The notes under the pieces: generated by a model
Told to the model about the DNA's origin: nothing
The model's input: the letters and a program-made list of their open reading frames with translations, nothing else
The model's database searches: none
Shown: positions 35,972 to 47,900 of the stretch, piece by piece
How the letters are laid out: each line of letters starts with the position of its first letter
Position numbering within the stretch: position 1 is the first letter of the stretch
NCBI RefSeq assembly: GCF_947258935.1
Contig: NZ_CAMYKH010000001.1
Location: forward strand, 1 to 64,000
Origin: an uncultured Muriicola sp.
GTDB taxonomy: Bacteria; Bacteroidota; Bacteroidia; Flavobacteriales; Flavobacteriaceae
DNA length: 64,000 nucleotides
Reading direction: 5' to 3'
Translations under genes and position numbers: made by a program

Positions 35972-38900
35972 ATGAGACCTAACTTTACCCAAAAAATACT
36001 TGCGGCCTGTTTAGTCCTTTTTTCTTATATGGGCTTCTCACAAGAATTCAACACCTTTGATATTCGTTATCAGAATAACCTCAAGGGTGACCTTACTTTT
36101 ATTGCCAACAATATTGTTAACCGCGATGGAGGGACAGGAAATACAGAACCAGAAGATCCTTATAATGCCACAGGAAACTCATCTACCTATAACGACTGGC
36201 TCAATCAGCAATATATAGATATAGATAGTGATCCCACTACTTTTAGTTCTAGTTCGGCAACATTTACCTTTCCAAATGCAAACTGTAACCTGATCAGGTA
36301 TGCAGGCCTCTATTGGTCTGCCACCTATCCCAGCGAACAGGCAGGCCAGGCGTTAGGGACCAATCGCCAGAACGACTTTAACCAGGTGAAATTGATGGTG
36401 CCTGGTGGTGCCTATGTAGACGTAGTGGCCGATGAGGTATTATTCGATGGTTTTACCAGCGGAGATCCTTCGGTAACACAGAACAGTCCTTATGCCTGCT
36501 ATGCAGATGTAACAGCTTTAATCACGCCTCTGGCAGACCCTTCCGGGGATTATACCATAGCCAATGTGCGCTCTGTGGTGGGATCTTTATCCCCCGGTGG
36601 AGGAGCCGCAGCAGGCTGGACATTAGTAATAGTTTATGAAAACCCTACACTTACCGGTAAATTAATTACCACCTTTGATGGTTTTGCCCGGGTGCGAAGT
36701 GCCAATCCTACTGTTGATATTAACTATACCGGTTTCAACACGATTCCTGTAGGTCCTGTAACTGCGAATATCGGTGCAGCAGCTTTAGAAGGTGATAATA
36801 GGATCACCGGAGATCAAATGAGGATCCGTGCTGCAAGTAACCCTGGGTTTACTACCATTAGCGATCCCGTAAATCCGTCCAATAATTTTTTCAATAGTAA
36901 TATTACATTAAACGGTGTGGTCACCACTAATCGTAACCCCAATAGCATTAATACGTTGGGTTACGATACGGATATGTTCTTGTTAAGTAATCCAGCCAAT
37001 TCTGTAATCCCAAATTCAGAAACGGCAGCTACAATCCGCTTCACTTCTAATGGAGATCAATACTACCCGTTTTTTAACTCCTTTAATATTGAGATCATTG
37101 AACCCAACATAGTCGTTGAAAAAAAGGTCGAAGATATTGCCGGGAATGACATTACCGGGATGGGGGTAAATCTTGGACAATTATTAGATTATGTGCTGTC
37201 TTTCCAAAATATTGGGAATGATGATGGAACTAATTATGTATTGCGCGATGTATTGCCGATAAACGTTACCGTTGATGAGTCTAATCTTGTCTTGCCCCCT
37301 GGGGTTACTTACGTTTACGATCCCGTTGCCAATGAAATATCATTTTCAATTCCCGACAATTTAATAGAAGAAGGAGACCCTCAATATTCTATAAGACTTC
37401 GGGTACAAGTGGCTGAAAATTGTTTCGATTTTGTGGATGCCTGTACCGATCTTATTGCTAACCAGGCCTTTTCTACTTATCAGGGTGTCATCAATAACAA
37501 CTTGATTACGGATGACCCTAGTGTCTCCGATTTTGACAATTGTGGTTTTGTAACGCCCGGGGCAACCAACTTTTTATTGGATGACCTAGAAAGTTGCGAT
37601 TACAGCAGAACGGTTCAAATATGTGGGGATGACGTATTGCTAGATGCCGGGGATAATTTTGATTCCTATGTTTGGTATAAGGATGAAAATGAAGACGGCT
37701 TAATTGATGCGGGAGATACCCTCATTGATGATGGAGATCCGGACAACGATCCCAGCACGCAGTTAGTTACCGAAGTTGGTGTCTATATCGTAGATAAAAT
37801 AGTTGCTGATCCTTGTAAAGGATTCCAGGAAATTATAACTGTTGAATATTTTGGCGCCACTCAAACCAACCCTATTACCGCGTTAATCAACGACCCTAAC
37901 AATACGGTTGAGGGCGAAGTTGTTGTTTGTCCAAATGACGGAGAAGAGTTACCGAAAGTTTTTTTATGTGGATTAAACGATACCGAGCCTATTACTATCA
38001 ATATTCCCGATGCAGATACCATTACCTGGGAACAATTAGATACGGCCAGTTGCGCATCTGCAGGTGCGGATTGTGCGAATAAGAATTCTGGATGTACCTG
38101 GAATACCGTAGGTACAGGAAGCACATATGTGGCTTCCGATCCTGGTGAATTCAGGGTAGTTATTGGGTATCAGAATGGATGTTTTACAAGGTTCTATTTT
38201 AATATTTTCAAAAATCCGCTGGATCCTCAATTTAACAGCAGGGACCTAATCTGTGCAACCCCGGGAAATATTACAGTTACTAATATGCCTGCTGATTATG
38301 AGTATCAGCTTTTAGATGCTACAAATGGGAATATCCTGGTGCCTTTTAGTGCTAATAACGGACCAAGTTTTACGATAGGAAGCAATGGAGCCTATACCGT
38401 AGAAATGCAACAACAAGGTGTTGTAGGTGGGTGTATTTTCCGACTTGAAAATATTGGTATTCTAACTCGTGATTTCCAGGTAGATATTGCCACCAAGGAT
38501 ACTGATTGTACCGGCTTGGGGGAGATCTCGATCTCTGTCCTGGACGTAGAGCCACAATACTATTATGAAATTCAACAAGGTGGTACCACTATTGACACCT
38601 TCGGTCCCAGTGCTGACAATAATTACACTTTTGAAAACTTAAATGACGGCACTTATGATGTCCTCGTCACCACAGATGATAGTTGTTCCTATACGGAACA
38701 GGTAGTGATCAATGATTTATCGGATCTAGAATTAGAAGCTGTAATATCTCAGCATATATCTTGTAAAGAGGGAAACATACAGATGAATTCTTCAGGAGGA
38801 AGAACGCCTCACATCTATGCAATCTGGTCTTATGTGGATGAAGGTGGAAATACCATAATCTCATATCCAACAGTGGGTGATATTCCACCTTCAGAATATC

Positions 38901-41900
38901 AGACAAGTGTTATTTTTGATATACTAGATCCGGGTGATTATACTTTTGTAGTTGTAGATAAAAACAACTGTGCTGCCATTTCGAATACAGTAACTATTGT
39001 ATTGGTGCCTTCCATACAATATGATCCAACAACTGTAATCGATGAAACATGTTTTGGGGCTGCAGATGGTTCCATCTCCTGGAATTTAACCAATACCAAC
39101 GGTTATCAACTAACCTTCTATTTACTTGATGAAAATGGGGTCGAAATTACCAATAATGCTTCAGGAGTATTTACCGGCCTTGCACAGGGAGACTATACCG
39201 TACGGCTAAATCAACGTAAGGGTGGTGCTTCATGTGATTTCTTTGAAGATTATACCATATCTGGACCCACAAATGGGATTACTTCTTCTGCGGTTCTTAT
39301 CCAGCCCTATACTTGTACACAATTTGGGATAATTGAAGCCCAGGGAACAACCGGAAGCATGCCGCCTTATGAATACAGTATTGATGGGGTGAATTTTGTT
39401 TCGGGTGCAGGAGCAGAGACTTTTAGCGGCCTAACCGATGGAACCTATACTATTACCGTTCGGGATGCCAATGGATGTACCCTGGTAACCAATACCGTAA
39501 CAATTGATCCTCTCAATGCTCCAACTGATCTTACATTTGCGGTTACAGATCCAAACTGCCCTGCATTAACCTCGGATGTGACTGTTTCAGTAGTTGGAGG
39601 CACAACGCCTATTGTTTATGAAATAATAGCACCTGTTGTAGTTAATAATGGCAACAATAATGTTTTTACCGGATTAACACCAGACACCTACACATTTAGA
39701 GTTACAGACGCTAATAATTGTACTTATCAGGAAAACCTTACTATCTCGCCAGTTGTCCCTATTCAGGTTGCCGGTAATTTAGTAAGTAATGTTTCCTGTA
39801 TTGGTGGTAACGATGGAGCTGTAGATTTCAGCGTGAACGGATTTAACACCACTTATGAATATACTATAAATGGTGGAGCTCCCGTAACGGGCCAGTCGGC
39901 TGCAACCATAAACCTAACAGGCTTAGCGGCAGGAGATTATACCATCGTGGTTACAGATGAGGTCACTAATTGTACAGACACAGACACTGTAACAGTAAGT
40001 GAGCCTTTAACGCCCTTGGCATTTACCTTTGTTACAACACCACTAACTTGTTCGTCAGACGCTTCTGTAACGATTACCGCAGCTGGTGGATGGGGAAGTT
40101 ATTCGTATGAGCTAGAACAACCAGACCTTTCTGTTGTAGGCCCTCAGGGAAGCAATGTTTTCTCTGGTCTTACTCAAACAGGAAACTATACAATAACCAC
40201 AACAGATTCTGGAGGCTGTTCGGTAACGGATACGTTTACCATTACTTCTCCGGGAAATCCAACATTAAACTTGGATCCTGCCACCGACCTTTGTTATGAT
40301 CCTGCAACCGGTGTTACTTTGAACGCCAATGTCGTTGGTGGTGTAGCTCCTTATTCGTATAGCCTTAACGGAGGTGCCAACCAAAGTTCCAACGTATTCG
40401 GCAACCTTACTCCCGGTGCTTATACAGTAGTGGTTACGGATTCTTATGGGTGTACTGCCACATCGAATACTGTCACTATAGAACCTCAGCTTACAGCTAC
40501 AGGTATTTTAACTAAAGAATTAGATTGTACTGTTTCTCCGGATGCCGTAATAGACATTACGATCAATGGGGGGTATGCACCTTTTTCATACCAGGTAAAT
40601 GGGGGTGGCAGCAATGCTGTAGTTGGCAATACTTTTACATACACAACTGCCGTTGATGGTTCGTTTACGTTCCTGATCACAGATGATGAAGGATGTACGG
40701 CCCAAACCGCTATTGTTGTGGACCCAATAACGAACCCTGTTGCTACCCACAATTTTACAGATCCAACATGTGATGGCAATTCGGATGGTTCTGTTGAGAT
40801 CCTGATAGATCCTAGCTTTGGAACTGCGCCTTATCAGGTCGATTTTGACAGTGCGGGATTATCGAATCAAACTGTGTATACCAACCTTGCTGCCGGCACT
40901 TATAATTATATTGTTCAAGACAGTAAAGAATGTACATATTCTGGTAGCGTAACCCTTACGAACCCAAACCCCATTAACGCCGATGCTGTGGTAACACAGG
41001 TTTATACCTGTTTACAAACGGCAACTATTGAGGCTCAAAATGTAACTGGCGGAACTCCGGGGTATACCTATAGTATTAACGGCATTACTTTTGGCGCTTC
41101 CAATACATTTACCGGTTTAACAGACGGATCCTATACAATTACAGTAATGGACAGCAATGGCTGTACCTTTGTAACTGCGAATGCGGTAGTTCCACCATTA
41201 GACCCGCCAACCGATATCTCCTTTGTAGCCACGCCTGCAAATTGTCCTGCAGAAACTTCAGATGTTACCCTTACGGTAACTGATGGAATAGGGGCTATTA
41301 CCTATGAGATCATTGCTCCGGCCGCCGTGAATAACGGAGCCAGCAATGTATTTACAGGGCTTGCACCAGATACCTACACTTTCAGGGTAACCGATAGTTA
41401 CGGATGTACCTATGATGAAAATTTTACGCTAAATCCTGTTGTTAAAGTTCAGGTTGCGGGAGTTTTGGTAAACAACGCCTCCTGTGTTGGAGCTGCAGAC
41501 GGGGCCATAGATTTTGCTGTTAGTGATTTTTCAGCCACCTATGCATATTCCGTAAATGGTGGCGCCTCGGTAGTAGGACAGTCTGCTGCAACGATAAACC
41601 TAACAGGCTTGGTCGCCGGAAACTATACAATTGTAGTCACTGATGAAACCACTAATTGCACAGATACCGATACTATTACGGTAAGTGAGCCCGCAGTAGC
41701 GTTGGCCTTTACTTTTGTTGTGTCTCCATTGACATGTACTACGGATGCCAGTGTTACGATCACTGCTACCGATGGTTGGGGCGGCTACACTTATCAGATT
41801 GAAGAGCCAGATACCAATATTCTTGGGCCACAAGCCTTAAGTACATTCTTTGGCCTAAATCAGCTGGGAACATATATCATAAGCGTTACAGATTCGGGCG

Positions 41901-44900
41901 GATGTACCGTTACCGATACCTTCGATATTGTTACACCGGCCAATCCGGTTGCCAGTATTGATGCTACCTCAGATTTGTGTTATTCCTCTACAAGCCTTGC
42001 CACTATTGTGGTAGGAGCGGCTGGAGGACAAGCACCTTATTTTTATAGCATCAATGGCGGGCCAACACAAACATCGAATACTTTTTCTGATCTGATCCCG
42101 GGTAATTATACCTTCACTGTTTTAGATTCTTACGGGTGTAGCGATGATGTAACATTCACTATTGCGCCAGAATTAACATCGAACGCTGTTCTAGACAAGG
42201 ATCTGGATTGTAGTGGGTCACCTGACGCAGAAATTGACCTTATAGTTGGTCCCGGCTATGCCCCATTTACATATGAAATAGATATAAATAGTGCGGGATA
42301 TGTTGCCTATGGAGGCGGTTTTCCCTATACCACTTCCACAGCCGGAACTTATCAATTCCGTGTTACAGATAACCAGGGTTGTGTATCAGAATCGAATATA
42401 GTTACCGTAACCCCGGCGGTAAATCCTGTGGCAACAGCCACTGCAACAGACCCAACATGTAACGGGGATGCTAATGGGATAGTAGAAATAAATGTAGATC
42501 CTAATTTTGGTTTTGCACCCTATATGATCAGTTTTGATGGATCGCCATTAACCGCCCAAACCGTTTACACAAGCTTAGTCGCAGGCACTTATAATTATAT
42601 AGTACAGGATGCCAAGGGTTGTACATATGCAGATTCTGTAATACTTACGGACCCCGCTTTGTTCGATGCAAATGTAGTACCTACCGATGTTTCCTGTGGC
42701 GGACCAGGAATAGGTGATGTTCTTGGTAAAATAGACATCAATATCACTAGTGGTGGGGTATCTAATTTTACATATACCCTATATGACAATTTAAACAATA
42801 TTGTACCCACTACAGGGCCCAACCCTATTGTAAATACGGCAGCAACTTCGGTCACTTTTGATGGCTTAGATTTTGGAGACTATTACGTTCGTATCATTGA
42901 TGCCAATGGTTGTGAATACTATGAAAATCCTGTAAGGGTAAGGGCCAATCCATTTTTAAGTCTAAATGCGGCTACTGCCATTGTAGATTGCCCTACAGGA
43001 GGTACCGTTGAACTATCTGCCGATGGTGGTTCTGGTGATTATACATTTACAATTTATGGAACAGCAATAGGCCCAACAACTGAAGTGCCGGGGGGTCCAT
43101 TAGAAGAAATAGCCACTTTTACAGGGCTAAATGCAGGTCAAACCTATATTTTCTTGGCCGTTGATAACGTAAGTGGGTGTTCCAGTTATGTGGAGGAGAC
43201 CATCCCAACACTTTCCGCTATCGATGTGGTTCCGACGCCCACGGTGGTTGACGTTAGTTGTTTTGGGGATACCAATGGCTCCATAACCTTTCAGGTTGAA
43301 GGGTACGACCCTAGTGTTACAATTATAAATTATAGCGTGTTGGAGTCCTTAACCAACAATCCGCTTGGGGCGCCTTACACAGGATCAGTTGTTGCAGCAG
43401 CCGGACCTGGTCCAACGCCAGTGATAGCTATCAATAATATACCTCCGGGAGATTATGTGTTGTTCTTTGAGGAGAACACGGCGCCTTTCTGTTCTAATGC
43501 CTATGCTTTTAGAATTCTTGAGCCTACACCAATAAGTCTATCTCTTATAGATAATAACAACGCCAATTGTAATGAGGATGCTCAGGTAACTGTACTGGCC
43601 AGTGGCGGAACAGGACCATATACCTACGCTTTTGTTCAGGATGGAGCAGCCCCCCTTGCCGGAGATTTTGTGGCCAGTAATTATGCCGAATTAGATCCTG
43701 CAGTAAATACAGACTGGGATGTGTACGCCCAGGATGCAAATGGATGTGTTTCTCCACTACTTGATGTAGCTATTGTCGCCGATCCAGAACCAGTTATTTC
43801 AGCAGCAGTGCTTAATCAATGTTCTGCGCCAGAAGGTGGATTTATTATCCGGGTTACCCTGGATGTGGCAGGTATTAATCCACATAACATAAGTGTAAAT
43901 GGCGGCGCTTACCAGTCTACAACCTTAACCAATGCCACAGATTTTATAGATTTTTCCGGACTAAATTCAGGGACCTATACTTTTGAGGTAAAGGATTCTA
44001 ACAATTGTGGTAATTCTGTTTCAGTAGATATTTATCCACCAGCATCTCTTACTGCAGAAGCACAGGTGCAGCCTAATTGTTTTGCCAATGATGGTCAAAT
44101 ATTACTTACCCCATATGGCGGATCTGGAGTATATACTTATGAATTATTCCTTGGGGCTGTTAGTCAGGGAGGGCCACAGGCCGCGCCTCTATTTATAAAT
44201 CTTGCGCCGGGATTATATACAGCATATGTTTACGACGGCCTTGTTGCGGGATGTGGGGCTTCGGTAAATATAGAACTAGAAGTGCCCGCATTAGTGTCGT
44301 TCACAACCACTCAAACCAATGTTTCCTGTTCAGGAGGCAATGATGGTACTGTGACGGCTATTCTGGATCCCGGAATGAACAATCCGCCATATGTATATGA
44401 ATTATATGACAGTACCGGCCTTATTTTACAGGCGGGTCCACAATCAAATAACACCTTCACTGGCCTGGCTGCAGGAGACTATGAAGTATTGACAAGATCT
44501 GCGCGTCTTTGTGAGGCCCGTGTACCTATTACCATCACAGAACCACTTCCTGTTGATGTAACGGCAACGGCAACTGACTTTGCCTGTGATGCGAGTAATG
44601 CGCCTACCCAGGCTGTTATTACTGCCATTGGAACAGACGGTACCGCGCCATATACCTATAGTATTGATGGGGTAAACTTCTTTAGCACAAACACCTTTAT
44701 TATAAATGATACAGGGGTTGTACAAAATATAACCGTAACCATTAAAGATAACTTTGGCTGTACCGATACGGATATGGTTACAATTAATCCATTGCCTACG
44801 ATAACAGATGTTTCGGCATCTCAAATCACAGCCATTACCTGTGTCAATGATGAAACCGTACGAGTTACAGTAACCGGAGGTTCAGGAGATTTTGATTTTG

Positions 44901-47900
44901 ATCTTCTTCCTTTGGGTACAGCTCCTACAGTTTCTCCCGGTGCTGGCATATTTACAGCAGATTTTGACATAGCTGCTCCTGGTGACTATACGTTTAGGGT
45001 TACAGATAATGTAACGGGTTGTTACTTTACTTCTGCACCTTATCCCATTGCGCCGTATGATCTTATTGAAGCAATCGCCACAGCCTTAACGCCTGTAACC
45101 TGTTTTGGGGATGCGGATGGTGAACTTTCTCTACAGGTAAACAACTACCTGGGGAATTATACCTATCAGGTGTTTGATGATACCGCTACTCCAATCACTG
45201 GTGTTATTGGTACGGATACTTCTGTTAACCCAATAACAATCACTGGTCTGCCAGCAGGGAATCTATACGTGGAAGTGATCGCTACAGATACCCCTTTCTG
45301 TGATGATCTCACCAATACGATCACCATTGGTTCACCAGCTGCACCTGTCGCCCTTGTCGTAACAAGTAATATCAATGCAAATTGTAATATTGGTGCGCAG
45401 GTAACAGTACAGGGATCTGGTGGAACACCAGGCTATATGTATGCCTTTATGCCTACCGGAAATATTCCTGTTCCCGCAGATTATTCAGCTAGTGCGAGTG
45501 CCGTTCTTGCGCCTGCAACCTATCCTGCAGATTATGACATCTATATTCAGGATGCGAATCTCTGTTCAACCTTTATCACCCTTACGGTAAATGAAGATCC
45601 GCTACCTACGATAACTGCTCCTGCCTATGCTGTAGATCAGTGTACTTCTAATGGTACGTCTTACAGCTTTACAGTTGTGGGTACTGGGATAGCACCTCTT
45701 CAGTATAGTGTTGGTGCAGGGTATCAAACTAGCTCAACCTTAACAGTATCTGCACCGGGCACCTATACGGTTACCGTAAGGGATGCCAATGGTTGTACTG
45801 CAACAGATACGATCACAATTTTACCTCCTTTAAGCCTTACTCCAGATGTGGATTTGCAGCCTTCGTGCGCGCTTAATGACGGAGAGATTACCATTGCCGC
45901 TACCGGTGGATCAGGTGGCTATGAATACGACCTGTTAGATGGTGGTGGCGTTAGTGTTATCGGTGGTGTTCCCCAGGCTTCCAATACCTTTACAGGTTTG
46001 GCCCCGGATACGTATACAGCTATTGTTTATGATACAGGAGGAAGCGGTTGTAGTGCCCAGGCTTCCATTACGCTGGAAATACCAACTCCTGTTGTCTTCA
46101 CCTATTCAAAAGAAGATGTTTCCTGTTTTGGCGGAAGTGATGGTTCCATTAATGTTGTTCTAGCTCCATCGAATGATAACCCTCCTTATACATACACCCT
46201 GGATGATGGTACGAATCCTCCCGTGGTTCAGAGCAGTCCTATATTTAGCGGATTGCCTGCGGGATCTTACGATATAACAGTTACTTCAGACCGTGCTTGT
46301 GTTGATACTCAAACTGTAGTTATCGATGAGCCAATTATACTAGATGTAACAGCTTCTGCGACCAGTTTTGCCTGTAACCCGAATAATACAGTTGCACAGG
46401 CCGTTATCACGGCAGTAGCCACAAATGGTACAGCGCCATACTTATACAGCATAAATGGTGTGAATTTCTTCTCCTCCAATACGTTTAGCATTAACGATAC
46501 CGGAGTTGTTCAGAATATTACAGTAACCGTTAGAGATGATAATGGGTGTACAGATACAGCTCTAGTAACTATAGATCCTATCAATGTATTTACCGCATCC
46601 GTATCGCAAATAACGGCTATTTCATGCGTTAACCCGGAACAAGTACTTGTTACTGTGGCAGATGATGGTAATCCTGCCAATGTGTATACCTTCGACTTGT
46701 TGCCTCTTGGTAATCCTGATGGTATACTTACGGCAACACCAACCAATACTACAGCAGAATATGATCTTTCTGCCGTAGGTACCTATGTATTCAGAATTAC
46801 GGACACTGCAACCGGTTGTTATACAGATACGGCGCCCTATGAGATACTTCCTTATGATCTAATTGATGTTGTGGCTACAGCTACGGCTCCTGTTGTTTGC
46901 TTTGGCGACTCAAATGGTGCTTTGGAAATAGATGTGACCGGATACACCGGAACTTATTCTTACGAAGTATTTACGAGTGCTGCGGTTTCAACCGGCATCA
47001 TAGGTGCTGGAGACACTGCGGTCAATCCATTGACCATCAACGGTCTCCCCGCAGGGAACTATTTTGTTCGTATTACGGAAACGGCATTCCCATTATGTGC
47101 TGAAGACAGCAATATTGTTACCATAGTGTCTCCTAGCTCACCGCTTATTGCTATAGTCAATGAAATTGCCAATGTTACCTGTACTAATGATCAGGGTGAG
47201 ATCTTGGTAGATCCTTCTGGTGGCTATGCCCCATATGACATCGTATTGACCAATACAACCACGGCTCAGGTATATTCCGTTAGTGGAGTAAATAGCCAAA
47301 GCTTTACAGGGCTATCTGCGGGTAATTTCACAATAGATATTACAGATGCCGGTGGATGTGTCATTAACGATACACAAATCCTGGTACAACCTGTCCCAAT
47401 TACGGCAGATATTACAGGCGCTCCACTTGTGCTGACTTGTTACGGAGACACCAATGCCTCCGTGTCTGCCATCAATGTAGTGGGCGGCCAGGGCGTATAC
47501 CAGTATCAGCTTAATTATTATGATGCTTCTGGTGCCACAATCACTTTTACCAGTGGTGGGCAAACAACACCCGACTTTAATAATCTGGGTGCCGGAATCT
47601 ATAGTATTACTGTTTCCGACGGATGGAATTGTGATGTGGAAACCGTACAGGTTACTATAACTGAGCCTTCAGATGTTGAAAGTTCCCTATTGCAAGCCAG
47701 CCAACTTACATGTACCAATGATGCGCAGATAACGCTTTCTGCCACAGGGGGTAACGGACCATATGAATACAGTACAGATAACGTGCTCTTCTCGCCAATG
47801 TCTGGTGGAAACACTCATACGTTTACCGTAATTGCCGGGGTATATCAATATTATGTGCGCGATTCTTTTGGTTGTGAGGCTAATATTTCAAATCAGGTTT

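Noticed and set aside
44444-44824. Open minus-strand frame of 126 codons inside sprB
   Set aside because: A shadow of the repeat codon pattern on the other strand; Cys/Arg/Asn-rich translation, no start context and no family resemblance. The same applies to other minus-strand frames in sprB.
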